Below are positions 50,006 through 59,272 of a stretch of DNA of 64,000 nt, in pieces. A program made the position numbers and the translations under genes. Position 1 is the stretch's first letter; each line of letters begins with the position of its first letter. The notes under the pieces were generated by a model. It had not been told where the DNA came from. It ran no database searches and saw only the letters and a list, made by a program, of their open reading frames with translations. This DNA comes from Agromyces sp. Soil535 (GTDB taxonomy: Bacteria; Actinomycetota; Actinomycetes; Actinomycetales; Microbacteriaceae): NCBI RefSeq assembly GCF_001428255.1, contig NZ_LMRW01000023.1, positions 398,023-462,022 on the forward strand. The letters run 5' to 3'.

Positions 50006-51061
50006 TCACTCGTGCGGGGGCAGCTCCCCCGTGGTGAGCGCGATCATGCGGCTCATCGCGCGCAGGTACTTCTTGCGGTACCCGCCGGCCATCATCTCGT
50101 CGTCGAAGACGCGGTCGAGCGGGATGCCGCTCGCGATGACCGGCACCTCGGCGTCGTAGACGCGGTCGATGAACGCCACGAGCCGCAGCGCGGCGTTCTG
50201 GTTGGACAGCTCGTGCACGCCCTCGAGCGCGATGAACTCGACCCCGTCGATGAGCTTGATGTACTTCGAGGGATGCACCGTGGCCAGGTGCGCGATGAGC
50301 TCGTCGAATCCGTCGAGCGAGACCCGGTGGCCGCGCGTCGCGAGCGCCTCGGCGGTGTGCGCGACCAAGGCGCCGTCGGGGAGGGCCTCGGCATGCCCCT
50401 CGGTGTCGCGGCGGCGGTAGTCGAGCCCGTCGATCCGGAGCGTCTCGAAATTGGACGACAGCGCGTGGATCTCGCGGAGGAAGTCGGCCGCGGCGAAGCG
50501 GCCCTCGCCGAGCGCGTTCGGCGGCGTGTTCGACGTCGCCGCCACCCGTGTGCCGCCGGCCATCAGCTCGCCGAGGAACCTGGTCATGAGCATCGTGTCG
50601 CCCGGGTCGTCGAGTTCGAACTCGTCGATGCAGACGAGGCGCGCGCCCGACAGCAACTGCACCGCATTGGCATAGCCGAGTGCGCCGACGAGCGCCGTGT
50701 ACTCGATGAACGTGCCGAAGTACTTCGGGCCGTGCGCGACGTGCCACAGCGCGGCGAGCAGATGCGTCTTGCCGACACCGAACCCGCCGTCGAGATAGAC
50801 GCCCGGAAGCTCGATGCGCGCGGGCCGCTTGCGCGAGAAGAAGCCGCCGGGCCGCTGCGCGGCGCGCCAGGCGCCGGCGAACGCGTTGAGGCGGTCGAGT
50901 GCTGCCTGCTGCGACGGGAAGTCGGGGTCGGGTCGGTACGATTCGAAGGACGCGTGCTCGAACTGCGGTGGCGGGATGAGTTCCGACGCGATCTCGGCAC
51001 CGGAGATCGACGGGCTCCGCTCGACGAGTCGGACGAGGGCATGGCTCGTTGGCGTGGTCAT
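50006..51061 (-). CDS. zapE: Cell division protein ZapE (AFG1-like ATPase)
   Basis: A 351-residue AAA+ family ATPase. Walker A GGFGVGKTHLLAALWH, Walker B RLVCIDEFELDDPGD, then sensor TRVAATSNTPPNALGEG and AAADFLREIHALSSNFE are typical AFG1/ZapE motifs. In E. coli ZapE acts at the Z-ring; in actinobacteria the role is not established. The ATG at 51061 is preceded by GGGAG; the frame extension to 51085 is not needed. Confidence 0.88.
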   Translation of the reverse strand: MTTPTSHALVRLVERSPSISGAEIASELIPPPQFEHASFESYRPDPDFPSQQAALDRLNAFAGAWRAAQRPGGFFSRKRPARIELPGVYLDGGFGVGKTHLLAALWHVAHGPKYFGTFIEYTALVGALGYANAVQLLSGARLVCIDEFELDDPGDTMLMTRFLGELMAGGTRVAATSNTPPNALGEGRFAAADFLREIHALSSNFETLRIDGLDYRRRDTEGHAEALPDGALVAHTAEALATRGHRVSLDGFDELIAHLATVHPSKYIKLIDGVEFIALEGVHELSNQNAALRLVAFIDRVYDAEVPVIASGIPLDRVFDDEMMAGGYRKKYLRAMSRMIALTTGELPPHE

Positions 51062-51100
51062 GCTGGAGGGACTCCCGTATTGCACCGGATGACGGGCATG

Positions 51101-51129
51101 CTGACTTCCACCCGCACGCCGCGTAGATT
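51101..51129 (+). promoter_or_regulatory. Promoter of the sulfurtransferase-sufE operon
   Basis: CTGACT (51101-51106), 17-base spacer, TAGATT (51124-51129), between the divergent zapE and sulfurtransferase genes. Confidence 0.6.
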
Positions 51130-51204
51130 CGAGGTGGACAGGTGACCAGCCTAGTCCGCTGCCCCATACACCCCGTCTGACCGGACGATCCCTGGAGGTT
51201 CCCC

Positions 51205-52104
51205 ATGTCCGCCGAGCTCGACTCCGCAGCCAAGTTCACCGAGTACGCGCACCCCGAGCGCCTCGTCACCACCGAATGGCTCGCCGAACGCCTCGGGCAA
51301 CCCGGGCTCGTCGTGGTCGAGTCCGACGAGGACGTCCTGCTCTACGAGACCGGGCACATCCCCGGATCCGTGAAGGTCGACTGGCACACCGAGCTCAACG
51401 ACCCGGTCGTACGCGACTACGTCAACGGCGAGCAGTTCGCGGCCCTCCTCGGCTCCAAGGGCATCGCCCGCGACACGACCGTCGTCATCTACGGCGACAA
51501 GAACAACTGGTGGGCCGCCTACGCGCTCTGGGTGTTCACGCTGTTCGGCCACGAGGACGTGCGCCTGCTCGACGGCGGTCGCGACCTCTGGATCGCCGAG
51601 GGCCGACCCCTCACCACGGATGTCACTGAGGTGACGCCCGTCGAGTACCCGGTGGTCGAGCGCGACGACTCCGTCATCCGCGCCTTCAAGGACGACGTGC
51701 TCGCCCACTTCGGGAACCCGCTGATCGACGTGCGTTCCCCCGAGGAGTACAACGGCGAGCGCACCAGCGCCCCCGCATACCCCGAGGAGGGAGCGCTGCG
51801 CGCCGGCCACATCCCGACCGCGGCGTCCGTGCCCTGGGCCCGCGCCGCCGCCGCCGACGGCACCTTCAAGCCGCGCGCCGAGCTCGACGCGATCTACCGC
51901 GACGAGGCCGGCCTCGAGGACGGCGACGACGTGATCGCCTACTGCCGTATCGGCGAGCGCTCGAGCCACACATGGTTCGTGCTTGCGTACCTGCTCGGCT
52001 TCGAGCAGGTACGCAACTACGACGGTTCGTGGACCGAGTGGGGCAGCGCCGTGCGCGTGCCGATCGTCACCGGCGCCGAGCGCGGCGAGGTGCCGACCCG
52101 CTGA
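51205..52104 (+). CDS. Thiosulfate/3-mercaptopyruvate sulfurtransferase (rhodanese)
   Basis: A 299-residue tandem rhodanese of the SseA/CysA type. The N-terminal inactive domain has [20 protein letters not shown]; the C-terminal domain has [20 protein letters not shown] and the active-site loop [13 protein letters not shown] with the persulfide Cys at about 247. CRIGERS is the usual actinobacterial loop. It probably moves sulfane sulfur in the cytoplasm; the neighbouring sufE-like gene supports a role in sulfur transfer. Good Shine-Dalgarno TGGAGG. Confidence 0.93.
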   Translation: MSAELDSAAKFTEYAHPERLVTTEWLAERLGQPGLVVVESDEDVLLYETGHIPGSVKVDWHTELNDPVVRDYVNGEQFAALLGSKGIARDTTVVIYGDKNNWWAAYALWVFTLFGHEDVRLLDGGRDLWIAEGRPLTTDVTEVTPVEYPVVERDDSVIRAFKDDVLAHFGNPLIDVRSPEEYNGERTSAPAYPEEGALRAGHIPTAASVPWARAAAADGTFKPRAELDAIYRDEAGLEDGDDVIAYCRIGERSSHTWFVLAYLLGFEQVRNYDGSWTEWGSAVRVPIVTGAERGEVPTR

Positions 52105-52154
52105 TCCGCCTCGGGCGGACCGTGTCGATCGCCCGCAGTGGGAGAATGGAACCG

Positions 52155-52592
52155 ATGGACGCCACGACACTGCCCGCCCGACTCTCCGAGACCCGCGAGG
52201 ACTTCCTCGCGCTCGGAGTGCGCGACCGCCTGCAACTGCTGCTCGAGTTCTCGAACGAACTGCCCGAGCTGCCCGAGCGCTACCGAGACCACCCCGACCT
52301 GTTCGAGAAGGTCGAGGAGTGCCAGTCGCCGGTGTACATCTTCGTGGAGCTCGAGCACGGTCGGGTGCACCTGCACGCGACGGCGCCGGCCGAGTCGCCG
52401 ACGACGCGCGGGTTCGCGTCGATCCTCGTGCAGGGCCTCGACGGTCTACCGGTCGACGAGGTACTCGCCGTGCCCGCGGACTACCCGCAGTCGCTCGGCC
52501 TCTCCGAGGCGGTGTCGCCACTGCGCGTGCGCGGCATGACCGGGATGCTCGGCCGCGTGAAGCGCCAGGTCCGGAAGCGCATCGCCGCCTGA
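52155..52592 (+). CDS. sufE: SufE family sulfur acceptor protein
   Basis: A 145-residue SufE-like protein that, in the family, accepts persulfide sulfur from a cysteine desulfurase or related donor. The acceptor Cys is at about residue 56 in VEECQSPVYIFVE, followed by GFASILVQGLDGLPVDEVL. The ATG at 52155 is 10 bases from GGGAG; another ATG 9 bases earlier is too close. It follows the sulfurtransferase gene by 50 bases, an arrangement common in actinobacteria, suggesting that the rhodanese is its partner. Confidence 0.92.
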   Translation: MDATTLPARLSETREDFLALGVRDRLQLLLEFSNELPELPERYRDHPDLFEKVEECQSPVYIFVELEHGRVHLHATAPAESPTTRGFASILVQGLDGLPVDEVLAVPADYPQSLGLSEAVSPLRVRGMTGMLGRVKRQVRKRIAA

Positions 52593-52618
52593 CGCCGTCG
52601 CCGGCGATCCGCGTCGTC

Positions 52619-52646
52619 GCGGATGCCGCCGCAACGCGGCATCCGC
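52619..52646. terminator. Bidirectional terminator between sufE and the hydrolase gene
   Basis: A perfect 11-bp stem, GCGGATGCCGC/GCGGCATCCGC, 6-base loop, between convergent genes and abutting the hydrolase stop codon. Also an inverted pair of the CGGATGCC octamer. Confidence 0.8.
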
Positions 52647-53861
52647 TCAGCCCGCGATCTCCGCCTCGTCGCCGAGCCGGTGGACGTCGACGGAGCTGCG
52701 CTCGAGCCAGCCGCGCACGAGGCCCGTCCAACGCTCGGGATCGTGGTTCCAGAGCTTGGTGTGGCGCGCGCCCTCGAACACCTGGAACTCGATCAGGTCG
52801 GGGCGAGCCGCCGCCAGGCGGCGCGAGCCCTCGATCGGCACGAACCCGTCGTCGACGCTGTGCATGAGGAGCATCGGCACCGTGAACTCGTCGGCACGGG
52901 CGACCGGGTCGAGGTCGTCCACGTCGATCGGCGCCGCGACGCCGGTGAGCCCGCCGCTCCATGGTCCGCCGAGCAGGCGCGCGACCACGTCGCCGAGCCC
53001 ACGGGGCATGCCGAGCGCCTGGCCCTGGAACCTGAGGATGTCCACCCAGTCGACGGCGGGCGAGTCCATGATGACGCCCACGAGACGCTCGCGCACGACC
53101 GCAGAGCGCAGCACCGCCTGCAACACGATCGCGCCGCCCATCGACCAGCCCATGAGCACGATGCGCTCGGCACCGTGCTCCTCTGCATAACGGACGGCGG
53201 CCACGACGTCGGCCCACTCGGTGCCGCCGAGTCCGTACCGCCGGTCCTCGCTCTCGGGGGCCTCGCCGTCGTTGCGATACGAGATGAGCAGGGTGTTCCA
53301 GCCGGCCTCCCTGGCCGGATCGACGGCGCGCAGGCCCTCGTGCCGCTTCGCGCCGCGACCATGCACCTGAATGACCCAGCGCGTCGACGGTTCGGCTGCA
53401 GAGACGAACCACGCGGGCGCGGGGCCGAGCGGGGTCTCGACCATCACGTTGTCGTAGCCGTGCCCGAGTTCCCACGGCCCCAAGTGGTACGCGCCGTTCA
53501 TGCGCCCGCGATCGGTGCGCTCGAGGCGGCCGAAGTCGACCGAGTCGATGCGGCGCCGCACGAGGCGGTCGTCTGCGTCGATGACGTCGCCGAGGCGCGC
53601 GTGGCCCGACTCGTGATCGAACCAGAAGCCGTACCGGCCGCGCATCCTGGTCTCGTCGGATGCCGCCAGCACGACCTCCCCGCTCGCGAGGTCCACCGCG
53701 GCGATGCGCTCGTCCTCGGGCTTCGTCGCGGGCGGCGTCACGACCCGCCGCGCGTACACCACGGTGGCGATCGCGGCGGTCGCACCGACGGCCGCGGCGA
53801 GCAGCCCCACGGCGGCGGCCGCGACCCCGATCACTCCCCCGGCGGCGTTGCGTCGACCCAT
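52647..53861 (-). CDS. Membrane-anchored alpha/beta hydrolase
   Basis: A 404-residue protein with an N-terminal membrane helix at about residues 8-36 (GVIGVAAAAVGLLAAAVGAT and onward), then an alpha/beta hydrolase domain: HGRGAKRHEGLR at the oxyanion side, nucleophile Ser in LMGWSMGGAIVLQ at about 240, acid Asp in LLMHSVDDGFVPIEGS and His in GARHTKLWNHDPERW. Likely an esterase or peptidase of the BAAT/dienelactone-like type, located at the outer face of the membrane; substrate unknown. GGGAGGG precedes the ATG. Confidence 0.87.
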   Translation of the reverse strand: MGRRNAAGGVIGVAAAAVGLLAAAVGATAAIATVVYARRVVTPPATKPEDERIAAVDLASGEVVLAASDETRMRGRYGFWFDHESGHARLGDVIDADDRLVRRRIDSVDFGRLERTDRGRMNGAYHLGPWELGHGYDNVMVETPLGPAPAWFVSAAEPSTRWVIQVHGRGAKRHEGLRAVDPAREAGWNTLLISYRNDGEAPESEDRRYGLGGTEWADVVAAVRYAEEHGAERIVLMGWSMGGAIVLQAVLRSAVVRERLVGVIMDSPAVDWVDILRFQGQALGMPRGLGDVVARLLGGPWSGGLTGVAAPIDVDDLDPVARADEFTVPMLLMHSVDDGFVPIEGSRRLAAARPDLIEFQVFEGARHTKLWNHDPERWTGLVRGWLERSSVDVHRLGDEAEIAG

Positions 53862-53941
53862 CCGTGCCCTCCCTCGCGAAGCGGTCGTCCCGTGTGGGCG
53901 GTGGTGCGGCGTGCCGCCGACATCCGTTCCACCCGAGACTC

Positions 53942-53947
53942 TAGTCT
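53942..53947 (+). promoter_or_regulatory. -10 box of a probable leaderless DUF3000 transcript
   Basis: TAGTCT, then GCACAC, then the GTG at 53954. No Shine-Dalgarno. Confidence 0.55.
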
Positions 53948-53953
53948 GCACAC

Positions 53954-54544
53954 GTGCCCGACTCCGAGACGCCACAGCCACCAGAGTTCGAGGCCGCGCT
54001 CGACGCGCTGCGTGCGGCCTCGCTGCGGGCAGAGCTGCGCATCTCGGAGATCCCCGCACCGGGCTCGCTCGCCCCGTTCGCGGTGGCGCTCTCCGCGGAT
54101 GTCGCGCCGACGCGCCACGGCGACGACTCCGACCTCGGCACCGGCCGCTTCGTCCTGTTGTACGACCCTGATGAGCCCGAGGCCTGGGGCGGCCGGTTCC
54201 GCGTGGTGTGCTTCGCGCAGGCGCCGCTCGAGACCGACATCGGGCTCGACCCCTTCCTCGCGGACGTCGCGTGGTCCTGGCTCGTCGACGCGCTCGATGC
54301 GCGGGGCGCGCGCTACATCGCCGCCTCGGGGACGGCGACGAAGATCCTGTCGACGGGTTTCGGCGAGCTCGCCCGGCAGGGCGACGGCGCCCAGATCGAG
54401 GTGCGGGCGTCATGGACGCCGCTCGACGCCGCCGTCGGCCCGCATGTGGAAGGCTGGGGAGAGTTGTTGTGCATGCTCGCGGGGCTGCCGCCTCGTTCAG
54501 AGGGGGTGACCGCCCTGCCCCGACGGAGGACCAAGCGTGGATGA
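53954..54544 (+). CDS. DUF3000 family protein
   Basis: A 196-residue actinobacterial protein matching DUF3000: EFEAALDALRAASLRAELRI, DLGTGRFVLLYDPDEPEAWG, and SWTPLDAAVGPHVEGWGELL. The family is almost always next to the RNase D-like gene, as here (8-base overlap), which implies a shared role. Biochemical function unknown. The GTG at 53954 is used as a leaderless start. Confidence 0.9.
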   Translation: MPDSETPQPPEFEAALDALRAASLRAELRISEIPAPGSLAPFAVALSADVAPTRHGDDSDLGTGRFVLLYDPDEPEAWGGRFRVVCFAQAPLETDIGLDPFLADVAWSWLVDALDARGARYIAASGTATKILSTGFGELARQGDGAQIEVRASWTPLDAAVGPHVEGWGELLCMLAGLPPRSEGVTALPRRRTKRG

Positions 54545-55733
54545 ATTCCGGGTGATCGAGTCGCCCGCCGACTTCGACGACGCCGTCCGACGCCTCGCAG
54601 GCGGCGAGGGACCCATCGCTGTGGATGCCGAGCGTGCGAGCGGATTCCGGTACTCGCAGCGCGCGTACCTCATCCAGTTGTTCCGGCGCGGCGCCGGCAC
54701 GTTCCTCTTCGATCCGCCGCAGATCCCCGACTTCTCAAGGCTGGAGCGCGCGATCCGCTCCGAGGAGTGGGTGCTGCACGCCGCGAGCCAGGATCTCGCC
54801 TGCCTTCGGGAGGTCGGCCTCGACCCCGACCGGATCTTCGACACCGAGCTCGCGGCACGCCTGCTCGGGATGCCACGGGTCGGCCTCGCCTCGGTGGTCG
54901 AGGAACTGCTCGGCATCCGGCTGGCGAAGGAGCACTCGGCGGCCGACTGGTCGACGCGACCGCTCCCGCAGGCGTGGCTCACGTACGCCGCCCTCGACGT
55001 CCAGCTCCTCATCGACGTGCGCGACCGTCTTGTCGAACGCCTCGCCGAGGCCGACAAGTCGGAGCTCGCCGACCAGGAGTTCGAGGCGGTGCTGCACCGC
55101 GAGGCGAAGCCGCCGGCCGCCGAGCCGTGGCGCCGGCTCTCCGGCATCCATGCGATCCGCAACCCTCGCAACCTCGCGGTCGCGCGGGAGCTGTGGCTCG
55201 CCCGCGACGCCCGCGCCGCGGAGCTGGACACCGCACCCGGACGCATGGTGCCCGACGCATCGATCCTCGCTGCAGCGAAGGCGCTGCCCCAGACGCGGCG
55301 TGCGCTCGCCGACCTTCGGGAGTTCACGGGCCGAGCGAGCCGCTCCGAGCTCGATCGATGGTGGTCGGCGGTCGAACGCGGCCTCGCGACGGACCAGCTG
55401 CCCGCCGTCCGGGTGCCGAGCGACTCGCCGCCCCCGCCGCGCGCCTGGCCGATGCGCAACCCCGAGGCCGACGCCCGGCTGCGGCTGGCGAAGGCCGGGA
55501 TCTCAGAGATGGCGGAACGTCTCGAGATGCCGGTGGAGAACCTGCTCACCCCCGACCACCTGCGCCGGGTGGCGTGGCATCCGCCCACCGACCCGAGCGC
55601 GGTGGCGATCTCCTCGGCGCTCGCGGCGCTTGGCGCGCGCCCCTGGCAGCTTGAGGCAACCGCACAGATAATCGCGGATGCCTTTGTCGAGGCATCACAA
55701 TCGGTTCAAGACGCCGCGACCGGCGGTTCGTAG
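54537..55733 (+). CDS. RNase D-like 3'-5' exonuclease with HRDC domain
   Basis: A 398-residue protein. The N-terminal DEDD exonuclease domain has the first metal motif VDAERASGFRYSQRAYLIQL, the second ASQDLACLREVGLDPDR (HAASQDL) and the third LTYAALDVQLLIDVRD. An HRDC domain follows at about residues 205-285 (AVARELWLARDARAAELDTA). RNase D trims tRNA and other small RNAs in Gammaproteobacteria; actinobacterial members are less studied. It overlaps DUF3000 and precedes fadA. Confidence 0.92.
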   Translation: MDEFRVIESPADFDDAVRRLAGGEGPIAVDAERASGFRYSQRAYLIQLFRRGAGTFLFDPPQIPDFSRLERAIRSEEWVLHAASQDLACLREVGLDPDRIFDTELAARLLGMPRVGLASVVEELLGIRLAKEHSAADWSTRPLPQAWLTYAALDVQLLIDVRDRLVERLAEADKSELADQEFEAVLHREAKPPAAEPWRRLSGIHAIRNPRNLAVARELWLARDARAAELDTAPGRMVPDASILAAAKALPQTRRALADLREFTGRASRSELDRWWSAVERGLATDQLPAVRVPSDSPPPPRAWPMRNPEADARLRLAKAGISEMAERLEMPVENLLTPDHLRRVAWHPPTDPSAVAISSALAALGARPWQLEATAQIIADAFVEASQSVQDAATGGS

Positions 55734-55771
55734 GTTCCGTCAAGCGATTCAGCGCCCTCGGATCGCGTTCG

Positions 55772-55777
55772 TAGGAT
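55772..55777 (+). promoter_or_regulatory. -10 box of the fadA-fadB operon
   Basis: TAGGAT (TANNNT), 33 bases before the fadA GTG; the leader then carries the Shine-Dalgarno GAAAGGGAG. The -35 region is weak. Confidence 0.5.
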
Positions 55778-55810
55778 CGAAGACATCCTGATCCGAAAGG
55801 GAGCTGCAGC

Positions 55811-57016
55811 GTGGCTGAACGAGCTGAAGTCGTGTTCGTCGACGGGGTCCGAACCCCGTTCGGCAAGGCCGGCGACAAGGGCATGTACTGGAACACCAGG
55901 GCCGACGATCTCGTCGTGAAGGCGATCGTGGGACTCCTCGAGCGCAATCCGAACGTGCCGAAGGACCGCATCGACGACGTCGCGATCGCGGCCACCACGC
56001 AGACCGGAGACCAGGGCCTCACCATCGGCCGGTCGGCCGCGATCCTCGCCGGCATCCCGAAGACCGTCCCGGGCTTCGCCATCGACCGCATGTGCGCCGG
56101 CGCCATGACCGCCGCCGCCATGATGTCGGGCTCGATCGGCTTCGGGATGTACGACCTCGCGATCGCCGGCGGCGTCGAGCACATGGGCCACCACCCGATG
56201 GGCTCGGGTGTCGACCCGAACCCGCGCTTCCTCAGTGAGCGGCTCGTCGGCGAGGACGCCCTCGTCATGGGTGCCACCGCCGAGCGCATCCACGACCGCT
56301 TCCCGCAGCTCACGAAGGAGCGGAGCGACCGCTATGCCCTCGCGAGCCAGCAGAAGACCGCCGCCGCCTACGCGGCCGGGAAGATCCAGCAGGACCTCGT
56401 TCCCGTCGCCATCCGCACCGAGGAGGGCTGGGGCCTCGCCACGCGCGACGAGATGATGCGACCCGAGACCACTCTCGAGGGGCTCGCGACGCTGAAGACG
56501 CCGTTCCGCCCGCACGGCCGCATCACCGCCGGCAACGCGTCCGGCCTGAACGACGGCGCCACGGCCGCCATCCTGGCATCCGGCGCCGCCGCCAAGGAGC
56601 TCGGCCTCACCCCGAAGATGAAGCTCGTGAGCTACGCGTTCGCGGGCGTCGACCCAGAGATCATGGGCATCGGCCCGATCCCCGCGACCGAGAAGGCGCT
56701 GCGCAGGGCAGGCCTCACCATCGACGACATCGACCTGTTCGAGATGAACGAGGCGTTCGCCGTGCAAGTGCTCTCGTTCCTCGACCACTACGGCATCGCC
56801 GACGACGACCCGAGGGTGAATCCATGGGGCGGCGCGATCGCGGTCGGCCACCCGCTCGCCTCGTCGGGCGTGCGCCTCATGAACCAGCTCGCGAGCCAGT
56901 TCACCGAGCGCCCCGACGTGCGATACGGCATCACCAGCATGTGCGTCGGCCTCGGACAGGGCGGCACGATGATCTGGGAGAACCCGAACTTCGACAAGAA
57001 GGCGAAGAAGGCCTGA
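55811..57016 (+). CDS. fadA: Acetyl-CoA C-acyltransferase (3-ketoacyl-CoA thiolase)
   Basis: A 401-residue thiolase that cleaves 3-ketoacyl-CoA in beta-oxidation. The nucleophile Cys is at about 95 in FAIDRMCAGAMTAAAM, the catalytic His in GGAIAVGHPLASSGVR at about 349, and the second Cys in SMCVGLGQGG at about 379. GGVEHMGHHPMG and NASGLNDGA are family marks. The GTG start has a good Shine-Dalgarno. The fadB ATG follows after 2 bases. Confidence 0.96.
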   Translation: MAERAEVVFVDGVRTPFGKAGDKGMYWNTRADDLVVKAIVGLLERNPNVPKDRIDDVAIAATTQTGDQGLTIGRSAAILAGIPKTVPGFAIDRMCAGAMTAAAMMSGSIGFGMYDLAIAGGVEHMGHHPMGSGVDPNPRFLSERLVGEDALVMGATAERIHDRFPQLTKERSDRYALASQQKTAAAYAAGKIQQDLVPVAIRTEEGWGLATRDEMMRPETTLEGLATLKTPFRPHGRITAGNASGLNDGATAAILASGAAAKELGLTPKMKLVSYAFAGVDPEIMGIGPIPATEKALRRAGLTIDDIDLFEMNEAFAVQVLSFLDHYGIADDDPRVNPWGGAIAVGHPLASSGVRLMNQLASQFTERPDVRYGITSMCVGLGQGGTMIWENPNFDKKAKKA

Positions 57017-57018
57017 GG

Positions 57019-59160
57019 ATGACCGACTACTCGACCATCGATTTCGACTCCCTGGTGGCCCTCGCGGGCGACGACGAGGTCGTCACCCATTCGTACGTGC
57101 GCGACATCCCCCTGCCGTCGGGCAAGACGCTCGCGCTCGTGACACTCGACAACGGACGCGACCACACCCGCCCGAACACGCTCGGTGCGGCCACGCTGCT
57201 CGAGTACGCGAAGACGCTCGACGAGCTCACGGCGCGTGCCGCCGCCGGCGAGATCGACGCCGTGGCCGTCACGGGCAAGCCGTTCATCCTCGCCGCCGGC
57301 GCCGACCTGTCCAAGGTCGCCGAGATCCCCGACAAGGAGACCGCGAAGAAGTTCGTGCAGCTCGGCCACTACGCGCTCGGCAAGCTCAGCGGCGTCGGCG
57401 TGCCGACGTTCGTGTTCTACAACGGCCTCGCCCTGGGCGGCGGCCTCGAGATCGGCCTGCACGCCGACTACCGCACGGTGGATGCCTCCGCACCGGCGCT
57501 CGCCCTGCCCGAGGTGTTCCTCGGCCTCATCCCGGGATGGGGCGGCGCGACGATCCTGCCGAACCTCATCGGCATCGAGAACGCGCTCAAGGTCGTCATC
57601 GAGAACCCGCTGAAGCAGAACCGCACGCTCAAGGGGCAGGACGCCTACGAGCTCGGAATCGCCGACGCGATCTTCCCGTCGGTGAGCTACCTCGAGGACT
57701 CGATCCGTTGGGCCGACGACGTGATCTCGGGTCGCGTCAAGGTGAAGCGCCCGAACGAGCCCGGCAGGGTGGAGCGCCTCGTCAAGTGGGACGCCGCGAT
57801 CGGCATCGTCACGAAGATGCTGAAGAGCCGCATCGGCTCGGTGCCGCAATCCCCGTACGCCGCGCTCGACCTCATGAAGGCGGCGAAGAACGGCACGCGA
57901 GCGGAAGGGTTCCAGCGTGAGGACGAGGTGCTCGCCGACCTGATCGAGGGCGACCAGCTCCAGGCATCCGTCTACGCGTTCAACCTCGTGCAGAAGCGCA
58001 CGAAGCGCCCGGCCGGCGCGCCCGACAAGGAGCTCGCGAAGAAGGTCACGAAGGTGGGCGTGCTCGGCGCCGGCTACATGGCCAGCCAGCTCGCCCTGCT
58101 CTTCGTGCGCCGCCTGCGCGTGCCCGTGGTCATCACCGACATCGACGAGGAGCGCGTCGACAAGGGCGTCGCCTACATCACCGGCGAGATCGACGCACTG
58201 CTCGGAAAGGGCCGCATCTCCCCAGATGAGGCGAACCGCCTGAAGGCGCTCGTCACGGGCACCACCGACAAGGCCGACTTCGCGGACTGCGACTGGGTGA
58301 TCGAGGCCGTCTTCGAGGAGCTCCAGATCAAGCAGGACGTCTTCGCCGAGATCGAGCAGTTCATCTCCCCCGAGGCCGTCCTCGCCACGAACACCTCATC
58401 GCTCTCCGTCGAGCAGATCGGGGCGAAGCTCGCGCACCCCGAGCGGCTCGTGGGCTTCCACTTCTTCACGCCGGTCGCGGTCATGCCGCTCATCGAGGTC
58501 GTGAAGACGCCGCACACGGATGACGCGACCCTCTCCACCGCGATGGTCACCGCTCGGAACCTGAAGAAGGACGCCGTGATCACGGCGGACACCCCCGGCT
58601 TCGTGGTCAACCGGCTGCTCGCCGTGCTCCTCGGCGAGGCGATGCGGGCGGTCGACGAGGGCACCTCGTTCGAGACCGTCGACCAGGCGATCGCCCCGCT
58701 CGGCCTGCCGATGGCGCCGTCGGCGCTGCTCGACCTCGTGGGCCTCAAGGTGGGCGCGCACGTGCTCGACACGCATCACGCGGCGTTCCCCGATCGCTTC
58801 TACCGAAGCGAGAACCTGCACAAGCTCGCCGACTACGGCACGCTGCTCGACAAGGACGACAAGGGCAAGGTCAAAGGCTTCGACAAGGGCGCCATGAAGC
58901 TCGTGTCCGGCGGCAAGCACCCCCGCAGCGCTGATGACATCCTCGTCACGTTGCAGGACGGCCTCGCCCGTGAGGTCCGGCTCATGCTCGACGACGGCGT
59001 GGTCGCCGCTCCCGAGGACATCGATCTCTGCATGATCCTCGGTGCTGGCTTCCCGTTCCAGATGGGCGGCCTCACGCCGTACCTCGACCGGGTCGGCGCG
59101 TCGGAGCGGGTCTTCGGCGACCCCTTCCACCACCCGCCGGTGAAGGGCGTCGGCGCGTAG
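57019..59160 (+). CDS. fadB: Fatty acid oxidation multifunctional protein (enoyl-CoA hydratase/3-hydroxyacyl-CoA dehydrogenase)
   Basis: A 713-residue two-enzyme protein. The N-terminal hydratase domain has PFILAAGADLSKVAEIPD and FYNGLALGGGLEIGLHADYR with the usual active-site region PEVFLGLIPGWGGATILP. The NAD-binding dehydrogenase domain begins at about 347 (VGVLGAGYMASQLALLFV), with NTSSLSVEQIGAKL and FHFFTPVAVMPLIEVV, and ends in two C-terminal helical domains. It catalyses the middle two beta-oxidation steps and works with FadA. Ends at a strong terminator. Confidence 0.95.
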   Translation: MTDYSTIDFDSLVALAGDDEVVTHSYVRDIPLPSGKTLALVTLDNGRDHTRPNTLGAATLLEYAKTLDELTARAAAGEIDAVAVTGKPFILAAGADLSKVAEIPDKETAKKFVQLGHYALGKLSGVGVPTFVFYNGLALGGGLEIGLHADYRTVDASAPALALPEVFLGLIPGWGGATILPNLIGIENALKVVIENPLKQNRTLKGQDAYELGIADAIFPSVSYLEDSIRWADDVISGRVKVKRPNEPGRVERLVKWDAAIGIVTKMLKSRIGSVPQSPYAALDLMKAAKNGTRAEGFQREDEVLADLIEGDQLQASVYAFNLVQKRTKRPAGAPDKELAKKVTKVGVLGAGYMASQLALLFVRRLRVPVVITDIDEERVDKGVAYITGEIDALLGKGRISPDEANRLKALVTGTTDKADFADCDWVIEAVFEELQIKQDVFAEIEQFISPEAVLATNTSSLSVEQIGAKLAHPERLVGFHFFTPVAVMPLIEVVKTPHTDDATLSTAMVTARNLKKDAVITADTPGFVVNRLLAVLLGEAMRAVDEGTSFETVDQAIAPLGLPMAPSALLDLVGLKVGAHVLDTHHAAFPDRFYRSENLHKLADYGTLLDKDDKGKVKGFDKGAMKLVSGGKHPRSADDILVTLQDGLAREVRLMLDDGVVAAPEDIDLCMILGAGFPFQMGGLTPYLDRVGASERVFGDPFHHPPVKGVGA

Positions 59161-59182
59161 CATCCCCTGACCGACCCGTAGT

Positions 59183-59213
59183 GGGCCCGTGACTCCTGGC
59201 GAGTCACGGGCCC
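59183..59213 (+). terminator. Terminator of the fadAB operon
   Basis: A perfect 13-bp stem, GGGCCCGTGACTC/GAGTCACGGGCCC, 5-base loop, 22 bases past the fadB stop, followed by CCTTC. Confidence 0.9.
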
Positions 59214-59252
59214 CTTCATGTTCGATCCACTCTCGCCGCAGTGTTTCACTGC

Positions 59253-59272
59253 TATGATCTGAACATGTTCAG
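59253..59272 (+). promoter_or_regulatory. -10 box and TetR operator on the tetR start codon
   Basis: TATGAT (59253-59258) is followed after 6 bases by the tetR ATG, so the transcript is probably leaderless. The perfect 14-base palindrome CTGAACATGTTCAG (59259-59272) spans the transcription start and the start codon itself. A dimeric regulator bound here would block initiation; autorepression by the encoded TetR protein is the simplest reading. Confidence 0.65.
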
